Assembly (NCBI RefSeq): GCF_900103665.1
Contig: NZ_FNGY01000003.1
Location: forward strand, 434,001-498,000
Origin: Pedobacter steynii
GTDB taxonomy: Bacteria; Bacteroidota; Bacteroidia; Sphingobacteriales; Sphingobacteriaceae
Direction: 5' to 3'
DNA length: 64,000 nucleotides
Shown: in pieces, positions 1-7,258 of the stretch
Numbering within the stretch: the first letter of the stretch is position 1
Layout of the letters: every line of letters starts with the position of its first letter
Position numbers and translations under genes: made by a program
The notes under the pieces: generated by a model
Seen by the model: only the letters and a program-made list of their open reading frames with translations
The model's database searches: none
What the model was told of the DNA's origin: nothing

Positions 1-1
1 G

Positions 2-439
2 GCATTAAAGAAAACCGGACTTCAGGATCAGTATTATTCCCAGCTCAAACCATGGGAACGGACATTAGACCCGGAACTTAAAACCGTTACTGAACGTATC
101 GAACCCGAATACTCCGAACGTAATGAATGGAGTGCTCAACCTTGCCATGACTTTCTGACTACCATTTGTGGCATCACCTCCGTTGCACCTGCTTTTGAAC
201 GTGTTCAAATCCAGCCTGCATTAGGTCCTTTACTGGATATAGAAGGAATGATGTCTCACCCTGAAGGACCAATCATTGTAAAATACCGAAGGATCGGAAA
301 AACAGGCATCCACGCTGAAATAGACATTCCGGAAACCATTCAGGGAGATTTTATATGGGACGGCAGAATGTTTTTATTACGTGGAGGAAAACAAACTATA
401 GAATGTTCGGCAGTTAGGGAACTGATGCATGAATACTAA
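2..439 (+). CDS. Alpha-L-rhamnosidase-like glycoside hydrolase, C-terminal fragment
   Basis: The reading frame is open from the first bases and stops at 439, so the window holds only the last ~145 residues. The fragment carries NEWSAQPCHDFLTTICGI followed by a small beta-rich tail. This resembles the end of the (alpha/alpha)6 barrel and the C-terminal beta domain of GH78 rhamnosidases, where an RSD-x-HAWSA-x-P motif sits at the same place. GH78 enzymes release terminal L-rhamnose from plant or bacterial glycans, usually in the periplasm. The catalytic acid lies upstream of the window, so activity cannot be judged. The end overlaps the next gene by 11 bases, suggesting co-transcription. A related GH family with the same fold is possible. 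Confidence 0.68.
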   Translation, partial: ALKKTGLQDQYYSQLKPWERTLDPELKTVTERIEPEYSERNEWSAQPCHDFLTTICGITSVAPAFERVQIQPALGPLLDIEGMMSHPEGPIIVKYRRIGKTGIHAEIDIPETIQGDFIWDGRMFLLRGGKQTIECSAVRELMHEY

Positions 440-1640
440 AGCTAAACCTCTTGTTTCCTGCGTCATGATTACTGGTGGCAAATTTGAACTCCTTGTCGCT
501 GGAATTACTCATTTTCTGAACCAGGATTATTCAAATTTGGAATTGATTGTGATACAATCTGGAGGAGAGTCCGTAGAATTACTAATTCCGTATTGTCCGA
601 CGATCCGTTTTATCTATCAATCCGATCCAACAACTTCAGGCGAATCACGAAATAGAGCTTGTGAAAAAGCAACCGGAGAGATTATTATTCATTGGAACGA
701 AGCGAGCTATTACGCTGAAGACTGGATACGTTGCCAGGTCAATGCCCTTAACACTTCCGGAGCAGACATCTGCGGACTAAATAAAACAACAGAGCTGGAT
801 TCATGGTCTGAATTACTGGAAAGACAAGTAGAAAACCCAGATGAAACGATTAGCTGGATAGCTGGTTCGACCTTATGTTACCGGAAAAAACTATGGGTAG
901 CTTATCCATTCAACACCTCTCAAAACGATGAAAACAAAGACTTCGTCTTCAATTCAGGAGGAAAAGTATATGCTCATCACTATTCAAAAGGATATCGTGG
1001 TAAGGCGGATCTCATTCCAATTCCAGGCAAACACGTTTTATTGCCTTTAGTATCTTGTATTATGACCACCAGAAATTCGACAATGCTGGTTCCATTTATG
1101 CTACATTGTTTCCTTTGCCAGGATTATCCAAATGTAGAGCTCATCATTATGGACGACAGCATTCTGGCTGCCCCGGAGTTAATTTTGCACTGTCCCAATA
1201 CCAGGTATTTTTTCATTGAGGGCAGGGAAACTGAAGGAGCGAAGAAAAATATGGCTTGTAGTCTGGCCAATGGAAGCATCATTCTACATTGGGATGATCA
1301 GGACTGGTATGCCCATGATTGGATTAAACACCAGGTGACGGCGCTGGCAACCTCTGGTGCAGACATGTCCGGATTGAACTTCGTTCAAACCTATTCCATG
1401 CCTCATCAAAAATCCGTGACGACAGAAAAAAGCTCATGGTTATACGGCGGAACGATGGTCTATTGGAAATCCATTTGGGAAAACAATCCGTTTAAAGCGC
1501 TTAAAACAGGAGAAAATGAGGATTTCCAACAACAACCAGGGCTAAAAATTATTGCCCATGATTATATAGAAGGCTTTAATACAAACACTTATGTAAGAAA
1601 CCAGGACCGTCTATTACCTGACGATCCACTAGTGAATTAA
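429..1640 (+). CDS. Tandem-duplicated GT2-like glycosyltransferase, N-terminal half degenerate
   Basis: The 403-aa protein is two copies of the same GT-A (GT2) fold, about residues 8-200 and 206-390. Both begin LVSC-[VI]-M-T and share HW-x6-W and TSGAD segments. The second copy keeps the nucleotide-sugar acidic motifs: MDDS at 241-244 and WDDQDW at 288-293. At the same positions the first copy has IQSG (42-45) and WNEASY (89-94), so its donor and metal site looks lost. The likely role is transfer of a sugar to a surface glycan, with the N-half serving as a structural or acceptor-binding domain. No membrane segments are seen. The gene overlaps the glycoside hydrolase upstream by 11 bases and ends convergent with the following gene, overlapping by 12 bases. 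Donor and acceptor are unknown. Confidence 0.72.
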   Translation: MNTKAKPLVSCVMITGGKFELLVAGITHFLNQDYSNLELIVIQSGGESVELLIPYCPTIRFIYQSDPTTSGESRNRACEKATGEIIIHWNEASYYAEDWIRCQVNALNTSGADICGLNKTTELDSWSELLERQVENPDETISWIAGSTLCYRKKLWVAYPFNTSQNDENKDFVFNSGGKVYAHHYSKGYRGKADLIPIPGKHVLLPLVSCIMTTRNSTMLVPFMLHCFLCQDYPNVELIIMDDSILAAPELILHCPNTRYFFIEGRETEGAKKNMACSLANGSIILHWDDQDWYAHDWIKHQVTALATSGADMSGLNFVQTYSMPHQKSVTTEKSSWLYGGTMVYWKSIWENNPFKALKTGENEDFQQQPGLKIIAHDYIEGFNTNTYVRNQDRLLPDDPLVN

Positions 1641-2009
1641 TGCATCCCTTTTTACTAAAGCTGCATTTATTGCAGCTTTTTTATTGCGGGCAAACAGATA
1701 AACGGAAATGGTCCCCTCTTCTTTTTTCACCACCTCCTCAAAAGCAAGCTCCGTATCCTCAATGCTGGATAAGCTGATCACCTCTACAGGCTTTCTACTC
1801 TCCTCATCAAAGTTTACCAAATAAGGAACCCGCTCCTTATCACAAATAAAGTCCGGATTAAACGCAACTTCCATCACCTTTAATTTTTCATTTCTTGAAA
1901 ACCTTTTCCTAAAAGCTTCTACTTTTTCCTTTGAGTCAAACACAGCCTCTATGTCATGAACATGCTCATAATCTCCATAGAAGACGATGTAAACCTTATG
2001 ATCCCTCAT
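1629..2009 (-). CDS. Hypothetical protein, 126 aa
   Basis: A cytoplasmic-looking, charged protein with no signal peptide or membrane segment. The start MRDHKVYIVFYGDYEHVHDI and the alternating strands suggest a small alpha/beta fold. I do not recognise the family. Composition is normal for a coding region, with many K/E and no low complexity. The gene is convergent with the GT2 gene and overlaps its last 12 bases. Its own 3' end contains the GT2 terminator. About 265 bases separate it from the divergently transcribed Crp-like regulator. Function unknown. Confidence 0.6.
   Translation of the reverse strand: MRDHKVYIVFYGDYEHVHDIEAVFDSKEKVEAFRKRFSRNEKLKVMEVAFNPDFICDKERVPYLVNFDEESRKPVEVISLSSIEDTELAFEEVVKKEEGTISVYLFARNKKAAINAALVKRDALIH
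1657..1682 (+). terminator. Intrinsic terminator inside the convergent gene
   Basis: AAAGCTGCA (1657-1665) and TGCAGCTTT (1671-1679) form a perfect 9-bp stem with a 5-nt loop, followed by a T run to 1682. It would end plus-strand transcription of the GT2 gene. It lies entirely within the last codons of the minus-strand gene 1629-2009, so those bases serve as both terminator and coding sequence. Confidence 0.7.
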
Positions 2010-2130
2010 ACAATAAAATTAAAAATCTCTGTCCCTATACAGAGAAAACTTCCCCTATTTTGAGCGCTAAGCTATATAAATAGATTAAGTTTTTTATAAA
2101 AAAAATCGCACTGTAAAGAATTATACAACT

Positions 2131-2150
2131 AATTGTAAACCAATTTACAA
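2131..2150. promoter_or_regulatory. 20-bp dyad (ATTGTAAA-N4-TTTACAAT), possible operator
   Basis: ATTGTAAA (2131-2138) and TTTACAAT (2143-2150) are exact reverse complements separated by CCAA. Further TGTAAA half-sites lie on both sides, near 2111 and 2157. The dyad is in the 265-base gap between the minus-strand hypothetical gene and the Crp-like gene, 125 bases before the latter's start. Size and symmetry suit a dimeric helix-turn-helix regulator, possibly the neighbouring Crp-type protein itself. The regulator is inferred. Confidence 0.4.
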
Positions 2151-2274
2151 TCGACCTGTAAACAGCGTGCAATCTGTTCCAGAGAACCGATTCCGAGAGA
2201 TGGATTTGTTATTTTAGATAGCAGAAATCCAAGGGAATTTCTAAGTATTTTAATGAACCGAATAACCTTTTTAA

Positions 2275-2844
2275 ATGGAAAATGAAGATTTTTTCAATTC
2301 TCTGGCAGGCACAAACAAAACAAGTTATGAACTTAGAGCTCAATTCTATAAAATGGTGGAGAAGGAAATCCATCCAAGACATACAACCATCTTAAGTTCC
2401 GGGCAAATTTGCAATCATATTTGGTTCATTATAAAAGGGTTTGCTATGGCTTATATTGAAAAAGAAGATAGAAAAATCCCTTATCAGTTCTGGAATGAAA
2501 ATCAAATTATGGTACCGGTGAATAGCTTTTTCAAACAACTCCCCGCCGATGGCTGCGTACAGCTCCTGGAGAAAAGCACGTTATTGGCCATTTCCTTTAG
2601 CAACATCCAAAAACTAATAGAAGCCTTTCCAGAGTTCAACCAATTCATGTGTAGCTTATTGCTAAACCTCCAATATTCATCCGAAAGGAGGGTCTTTCAC
2701 CTCACCTCTATCGATCCTGGAGAACGTTATGCACTATTGCTAAAAGAATCACCATTTATCATTAGAAAAGCTCCTGTGGAGCTCATCTCCGCTTACCTTG
2801 GCGTTTCCAGAAAAACCTTGAACCGCATTCGGGCAAAGAAGTAA
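2275..2844 (+). CDS. Crp/Fnr-family transcriptional regulator
   Basis: 189 aa with an N-terminal cyclic-nucleotide-binding-like beta roll (about 20-120; the segment HIWFIIKGFAMAYIE is typical), a dimer helix (about 125-145), and a short helix-turn-helix end, PVELISAYLGVSRKTLNRIR. This short single-HTH form is common in Bacteroidota. The usual cAMP-binding phosphate cassette (RSAxxA) is absent, so the effector, if any, is unknown. The gene is followed 89 bases later by a MauE-like membrane protein on the same strand, which it may control. The dyad at 2131-2150 is a candidate autoregulatory site. Confidence 0.85.
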   Translation: MENEDFFNSLAGTNKTSYELRAQFYKMVEKEIHPRHTTILSSGQICNHIWFIIKGFAMAYIEKEDRKIPYQFWNENQIMVPVNSFFKQLPADGCVQLLEKSTLLAISFSNIQKLIEAFPEFNQFMCSLLLNLQYSSERRVFHLTSIDPGERYALLLKESPFIIRKAPVELISAYLGVSRKTLNRIRAKK

Positions 2845-2933
2845 CAACCTCATTTTGGGACATTTGGCCCTACAAGAACCCAACCTATCCACTTAACTTT
2901 AGTCTATAATTATTTACTAATCAAATTAACCGT

Positions 2934-3347
2934 ATGAATATTTATCCATCTATCATCATCATTATCATCCTTCTTGTTATCATGTGGGCCTACGCTGCCA
3001 TTTCAAAATTACTAAGTTTGGCGGAATTCAAAGAGGCGTTAGCCACTCAAGTGTTTCCGGCATGGATAGGGAAAATTCTGGTTTGGGTATTACCCATCTC
3101 GGAACTCGGAATTGTAGGCCTTATGCTCTTCCAAAAAACTCAGTTAGTTGGAATGTATGCTTCGTTTACATTGATGCTATTATTTACTTTATATGTCGGA
3201 GGAGCCGTTGCTAACCTCTATCAGCGTCGCCCTTGTGCATGCGGAGGACTGTTCGGCAAACTTGGATGGACAAGACATTTTTATGTAAACATCTTTTTCA
3301 CATTGATATCTATTATTGGAATTATACTTCTGGAGTCAGGCAAATAA
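2934..3347 (+). CDS. MauE/DoxX-like four-helix membrane protein
   Basis: 137 aa, nearly all hydrophobic. Four transmembrane helices can be drawn at about 7-27, 44-65, 70-92 and 113-134. The pattern WAYAAISKLLSLAEFKEAL after helix 1 and the CACGGLFGKLGW loop before the last helix match the MauE family. Members are linked to disulfide or redox maturation in methylamine utilisation, and in Bacteroidota many are of unknown function. The paired cysteines of CAC could be redox-active. It follows the Crp-like regulator in the same direction and is separated from the convergent GTPase gene by a hairpin. Confidence 0.72.
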   Translation: MNIYPSIIIIIILLVIMWAYAAISKLLSLAEFKEALATQVFPAWIGKILVWVLPISELGIVGLMLFQKTQLVGMYASFTLMLLFTLYVGGAVANLYQRRPCACGGLFGKLGWTRHFYVNIFFTLISIIGIILLESGK

Positions 3348-3433
3348 TTGGTCGCCGGGAAAACCTTTGTCTTCCAGGCGGCCCTTTATTACTATCCTAC
3401 ATTTACCCTTTGTTGCCAATCGTTGTTTTTATT

Positions 3434-3471
3434 TCTGACTGTTTAGGGTTGAACCATACCTAACAGTCAGA
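3434..3471. terminator. Hairpin between convergent genes
   Basis: TCTGACTGTTTAGG (3434-3447) pairs with CCTAACAGTCAGA (3459-3471) with one bulged T. It sits between the ends of the MauE-like gene and the minus-strand GTPase gene. Short T/A runs flank the stem on both sides, so it could act in both directions. Confidence 0.5.
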
Positions 3472-3489
3472 ATAAAGACGCCATAATCA

Positions 3490-4689
3490 TCAAAGCATAC
3501 GCTCAAAGGGATTTTTAAACTCTTCCTGCTGTGCATACCTGATCAGCTCATCATCGTTCAGTAAACAGGAATTTAATTCCCGGTTAAGCTGTACCTTATC
3601 CAGGTCCTGACCGATGAACACGAGCTCGTTCAGACGATCACCAAAATAACGGTCCCATTTTCGCTCAATATCATTCCGGTTATCCGCATAATCTACGTAA
3701 TTAAGCCTTTCCTGTAAGGGCATACTTGCCCACCATGTACCTGCATTTTCCACTTTCAAAGAACCTCCTGCCTGAGAGAAATTCAGGGCACGATCAGGCA
3801 TTGGTGCCAGCCAGAACAAACCTTTGGTGCGCAACACATTGTTTGGAAAATTGACATTCAGGTAATCCCAAAGGCGTTCCGGGTGGAAAGGCCGGGGAGA
3901 GCGGAATACCGTACTACTGATTCCATATTCTTCTGTCTCGGGTTCATGCTCACTATTCAACTCCCTGATCCATCCGGCTCCCTGCGATGATTCTTCAAAG
4001 TCAAATAAGCCGGTATTCAATATTTCAGGAAGCGCCACCTTGCTGAAGGAGGTTTCGACCTGTTTTGCCGAAGGGTTCAGTTTCCTGATCACCGCCCTGA
4101 TGAGCTTAAGATCTGCCTCCGTAATCAGGTCTGTTTTATTCAGAAGGATGACATTGGCAAACTCGATCTGATCGGTAAGTAAATTCACGATCGTACGCCT
4201 GTCTGCACGGTCATCTACCCAATCCCGGTCGAGCAGCAATTCATTAGTTCCAAAGTCCTTCTTGAAGTTAAAACAATCGACCACCGTAACCATCGTATCC
4301 AACCTGCTGAACCTGCTCAAATCGATTCCCATCGCTTCATCAACATAACTAAAAGTTTGTGCTACCGGAATGGGTTCTGAAATTCCTGTGCTTTCAATGA
4401 TCAGGTAATCGAACCGGTCTTCTTTTGCCAGTTTCTCTACTTCCGCAATCAGATCTTCCCTCAGCGTGCAACAAATACAACCATTACTCATTTCTACCAG
4501 CTTCTCTTCCGTTCTTGATAACGTATGCGTGTTTTGAACCGTGCGGGCATCAATGTTAAGCTCACTCATGTCGTTTACAATCAATGCGACTTTCAAATTC
4601 TCCTTATTATGGAGAATATGATTCAATAAAGTGGTTTTACCGCTCCCCAGAAATCCACTGAGCACGGTAACAGGTAATAGTTTTCTCAT
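3490..4689 (-). CDS. COG0523-family GTPase, probable zinc metallochaperone
   Basis: A G3E GTPase of the CobW/YciC/ZigA type, 399 aa from the chosen start. Seen: Walker A GFLGSGKT (12-19), the metal-binding CxCC motif GCICC (71-74), ESTGISEP in the switch region, NKTD for guanine specificity, and a C-terminal CobW_C domain. An upstream in-frame Met would add 17 residues (start at 4740), but those codons run through the promoter and operator, and the family begins at the MRKLLPVTVLSGF segment, so 4689 is preferred. Established members deliver zinc to client proteins during starvation and are usually Zur-repressed. The gene diverges from a metal-handling operon that ends in a Fur-type repressor, which supports zinc rather than cobalt. 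Confidence 0.88.
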   Translation of the reverse strand: MRKLLPVTVLSGFLGSGKTTLLNHILHNKENLKVALIVNDMSELNIDARTVQNTHTLSRTEEKLVEMSNGCICCTLREDLIAEVEKLAKEDRFDYLIIESTGISEPIPVAQTFSYVDEAMGIDLSRFSRLDTMVTVVDCFNFKKDFGTNELLLDRDWVDDRADRRTIVNLLTDQIEFANVILLNKTDLITEADLKLIRAVIRKLNPSAKQVETSFSKVALPEILNTGLFDFEESSQGAGWIRELNSEHEPETEEYGISSTVFRSPRPFHPERLWDYLNVNFPNNVLRTKGLFWLAPMPDRALNFSQAGGSLKVENAGTWWASMPLQERLNYVDYADNRNDIERKWDRYFGDRLNELVFIGQDLDKVQLNRELNSCLLNDDELIRYAQQEEFKNPFERML

Positions 4690-4707
4690 ATCATTGCAAT
4701 TAAGTTG

Positions 4708-4715
4708 CAAATATA
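4708..4715 (-). promoter_or_regulatory. -7 promoter element (TATATTTG) for the COG0523 GTPase gene
   Basis: On the minus strand TATATTTG matches the Bacteroidota -7 consensus TAnnTTTG exactly. It is preceded by TTG at a spacing of 19 bases, as expected for the -33 element. The predicted start site falls about 12-15 bases upstream of the ATG at 4689, which supports that start over the longer reading frame. Confidence 0.6.
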
Positions 4716-4719
4716 CATT

Positions 4720-4746
4720 GCAATATTTCAAATGCAACAATATTGC
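4720..4746. promoter_or_regulatory. Dyad operator between divergent metal genes, probable Zur site
   Basis: GCAATATT (4720-4727) and AATATTGC (4739-4746) are exact reverse complements with an 11-base spacer. An inner 7-1-7 element, TGCAACA-A-TATTGCT, matches in 5 of 7 positions and resembles Fur-family sites. The dyad centre (4733) lies 17-18 bases from each of two divergent -7 boxes, so one bound repressor could shut both promoters. Zur as the regulator is inferred from the Fur-family gene at the end of the operon. Confidence 0.6.
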
Positions 4747-4749
4747 TTT

Positions 4750-4757
4750 TATATTTG
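4750..4757 (+). promoter_or_regulatory. -7 promoter element (TATATTTG) for the MerC-ABC-Zur operon
   Basis: An exact TAnnTTTG match immediately after the right arm of the dyad operator. The expected start site is near 4764, giving a short leader before the ATG at 4781. A convincing TTG at -33 is not seen, so this promoter may be weaker or activator-dependent. Confidence 0.55.
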
Positions 4758-4780
4758 TAACTCAATAGTTCACACGCTTT

Positions 4781-5179
4781 ATGTTTAAAAATTCGAAGAT
4801 GAAACCTTTATTAAGATCCAGCCGTTTAGATCAGGTAGGCATGACCGCCTCCATTGCTTGTGCCATCCACTGTGCAGCCCTCCCATTTCTCATCACCACC
4901 TTGCCCCTATGGGGTTTAAGCTTCCTTGCCCACAGCTGGGTGGAAGTCAGCATGATCTGCCTCTCACTGTTCATAGGTACCTGGTCATTGGCCCGTTCCT
5001 ATCCTAAACATAAAAAAACAGTTCCTGTCTTGGTGCTCATCATTGGATTTGTTTTAATAGGCTGCGGTCATTACCTCATCACTGATCTGGAAGCAGTACT
5101 AATTCCCCTGGGTGGATTTACCATTGCCGCAGCACACCTCATCAACTGGCGCTATACCCGCAGTTGTACACATCAATAA
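4781..5179 (+). CDS. MerC-domain inner-membrane protein
   Basis: 132 aa with four predicted membrane helices. The N-terminal IACAIHCAALPFL segment carries the Cys/His pattern of MerC-type proteins, which move or bind soft metals at the inner membrane. The later CGHYL segment adds another Cys-His pair. In this setting, the first gene of a likely Zur-controlled operon, zinc is a more plausible ligand than mercury, and no merR or merA is nearby. Translation could also start six codons later (MKPLLRSSR). Transcription probably begins at the TATATTTG box upstream. Confidence 0.8.
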   Translation: MFKNSKMKPLLRSSRLDQVGMTASIACAIHCAALPFLITTLPLWGLSFLAHSWVEVSMICLSLFIGTWSLARSYPKHKKTVPVLVLIIGFVLIGCGHYLITDLEAVLIPLGGFTIAAAHLINWRYTRSCTHQ

Positions 5180-5217
5180 TTTAATCAATGCAGTAGCAAA
5201 TACTTTACACACCTCAC

Positions 5218-5358
5218 ATGAACAAGAAACTTTTATTTGGCGTATTTTTGCTTTTTGTAAGCATGATCAACCCCGGTTGTAACCATACACAAATGGATAG
5301 CAAACAGCTATACCTGAAATATGTAAAAAGCCGCATGATAAACAGCAAACATTTATGA
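5218..5358 (+). CDS. 46-aa small lipoprotein
   Basis: An open frame too short for ordinary gene calling. It begins MNKKLLFGVFLLFVSM, a basic start followed by a hydrophobic core, and continues INPGCNH. The Cys at residue 21 sits in a lipobox-like position for signal peptidase II. The mature peptide would have only 26 residues, rich in K, S and N. Its stop overlaps the start of the ABC ATPase gene in an ATGA arrangement (5355-5358), typical of translationally coupled genes, which is the strongest support. Function is unknown; it may be an accessory factor or a substrate of the transporter. Confidence 0.6.
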   Translation: MNKKLLFGVFLLFVSMINPGCNHTQMDSKQLYLKYVKSRMINSKHL

Positions 5359-5984
5359 TCTCTTTAAAATCTGTATCACATAGTTATGCCGGCCAAAAGG
5401 ACATCGGCTTTAGCGACTGGCAAATCAATGACGGGGAACAATGGCTCCTTCTCGGTGAATCAGGAAGCGGAAAAACAACCCTTCTTCATATCCTTACCGG
5501 TATTTTAAAACCGAAACAGGGAGAAGTTCAGATCAACAATACCTCAATTTACGAACTATCAGCTAAAGACCTTGATCAGTTCAGAGGGAGGAACATCGGC
5601 ATCATTTTCCAGCAGCCACACCTGATTAAGAGCCTTAGCATTTCAGAAAACCTTGTTTTAGCCCAAAGTTTTGCTAAACTCCCTACAGATTTGAAACGCG
5701 TAAACGAAGTATTGGATTCCCTGGGAATTGAAGGCAAGAAAAGTGCCTACCCCGATGAGTTAAGTCAGGGGCAATTGCAGCGGGTATCTATCGCAAGGGC
5801 AGTGATTAATAAACCGGCATTATTGATTGCAGATGAGCCGACCTCCAGTCTGGACGACAAAAATGCGGCAATCGTACTGGAATTGCTGATGCAGCAATCT
5901 GGTGCCAACCAGGCTACTCTTGTAGTCGCTACGCACGATAAAAGAGTGAAGGATGCATTTATCAATACTTACGAACTATCATGA
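5355..5984 (+). CDS. ABC transporter ATPase, LolD/MacB type
   Basis: 209 aa, a complete ATP-binding subunit. Seen: Walker A GESGSGKT (34-41), Q-loop FQQPHL, signature LSQGQLQR (about 136), Walker B ALLIADEP (about 153-160), D-loop SSLDD and H-loop ATHDK. Size and sequence place it with the ATPases that partner FtsX-like permeases (LolD, MacB, YtrE). Its start overlaps the small lipoprotein and its stop overlaps the permease start (ATGA, 5981-5984). This makes a tightly coupled unit in the zinc-linked operon. Confidence 0.92.
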   Translation: MISLKSVSHSYAGQKDIGFSDWQINDGEQWLLLGESGSGKTTLLHILTGILKPKQGEVQINNTSIYELSAKDLDQFRGRNIGIIFQQPHLIKSLSISENLVLAQSFAKLPTDLKRVNEVLDSLGIEGKKSAYPDELSQGQLQRVSIARAVINKPALLIADEPTSSLDDKNAAIVLELLMQQSGANQATLVVATHDKRVKDAFINTYELS

Positions 5985-7207
5985 GCCCATTAAAGATCAG
6001 CTGGAAGAGCTTATGGTCTAAGCCATTATCTTCCGCACTAAATATGATGCTAATTGCTTTTGGCACCGGAATTCTAACCATTTTACTATTAGCGTCCAAT
6101 CAGATCGCCCAAAAGCTGGACAACAACTCTAAAGACATTGACCTCGTAGTAGGTGCAAAAGGAAGCCCATTGCAGTTAATCCTGAGCAGCATTTATTACA
6201 TCGATTTTCCGACAGGAAATATTCCTTTGAAAGAAGCAAAGGAATTGTCGCGCAGCCCATTTGTAAAAAGGGCTGTTCCTCTTGCTTTAGGGGATAACTA
6301 TAACGGAACCCGAATTGTGGGGACCGACAGTAATTTTGTAGCCATTTATAAACTGAAGGTACAGACCGGAAAATTATGGACTAAGGATTTTGAAACTACC
6401 ATCGGTGCAAGCGTTGCGGAAAGCCAGCAGTTAAAAGTAGGTGACACCTTTTATGGCGCGCATGGCCTGACGAGCAACAGTGATGTTCATAAAAGTCATC
6501 AATACACAGTATCGGGAATCCTGGCACCTCAGGGTAATGTAACGGATAACCTGATTCTAACAAATATTGCCAGTGTCTGGAAGATGCACGACGACCATGA
6601 AGAAGGCGAAGCCCATGAACATAAAGACGGCGAAAGTCATCATAAAGAGGAACATGGTGATGAAGGAAAAGAACTGACCTCTTTGCTGATTCAGTATCGT
6701 TCGCCAATGTCTGTAGCCATCTTTCCCAGAATGGTAAATGAAACGACCAATATGCAGGCAGCTTCACCAGCGCAGGAAAGCACCCGGTTATTTTCTTTAA
6801 TCGGCGTTGGTGTAGAAACCTTGCAATGGTTTGCCGTATTGATCATGCTGATTGCAGCGATCAGTGTCTTTGTAAACCTGTACAATTCGCTTAAGGAGCG
6901 TAAATACGATTTGGCCATCATGCGTACACTTGGTGCCTCCCGGGGAAAACTCTTCCTGATTGTCATTGCAGAGGGGATTATCCTTACACTTGCAGGTACG
7001 TTAATCGGGATTGCATTAGGCCATCTCGCCCTTCAGTTTATAGGAAACTACCAGGAAAGTAGTCAGGCGAAATTAACCGGCCTGGTTTTCCTGAAGGATG
7101 AAATTTATTTGTTTGTTGCTGGCCTAGCTATTGGTATATTTGCAGCTATCATTCCTGCAGTGCAGGCTTACCGGTCAAATATTTCGAGAATACTGTCAAA
7201 AAATTAA
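5981..7207 (+). CDS. FtsX/MacB-type ABC permease with His-rich periplasmic loop
   Basis: 408 aa with the type VII ABC topology: one N-terminal membrane helix (about 19-40), a large periplasmic domain (about 45-275), then three helices (about 282-305, 325-350, 370-395). The family-typical segment NLYNSLKERKYDLAIMRTLGAS lies between helices 2 and 3. From residue 203 the periplasmic domain holds a 27-residue run of H, D, E and G with nine histidines, not standard for LolC/E or MacB. The His-rich stretch, the Zur-type neighbour and the DUF3299-like gene recall zinc-regulated transporter clusters such as Zrg of Vibrio. Whether it imports, exports or loads zinc onto lipoproteins cannot be told. Confidence 0.88.
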   Translation: MSPLKISWKSLWSKPLSSALNMMLIAFGTGILTILLLASNQIAQKLDNNSKDIDLVVGAKGSPLQLILSSIYYIDFPTGNIPLKEAKELSRSPFVKRAVPLALGDNYNGTRIVGTDSNFVAIYKLKVQTGKLWTKDFETTIGASVAESQQLKVGDTFYGAHGLTSNSDVHKSHQYTVSGILAPQGNVTDNLILTNIASVWKMHDDHEEGEAHEHKDGESHHKEEHGDEGKELTSLLIQYRSPMSVAIFPRMVNETTNMQAASPAQESTRLFSLIGVGVETLQWFAVLIMLIAAISVFVNLYNSLKERKYDLAIMRTLGASRGKLFLIVIAEGIILTLAGTLIGIALGHLALQFIGNYQESSQAKLTGLVFLKDEIYLFVAGLAIGIFAAIIPAVQAYRSNISRILSKN

Positions 7208-7258
7208 AAGAAATATAGGAAGATCAATAAGTTAAACTTAGGGAACATAAATAAATAG

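Noticed and set aside
4690..4740. 17-residue N-terminal extension of the COG0523 GTPase
   Set aside because: The codons overlap the promoter and operator, and the family motif starts at the internal Met.
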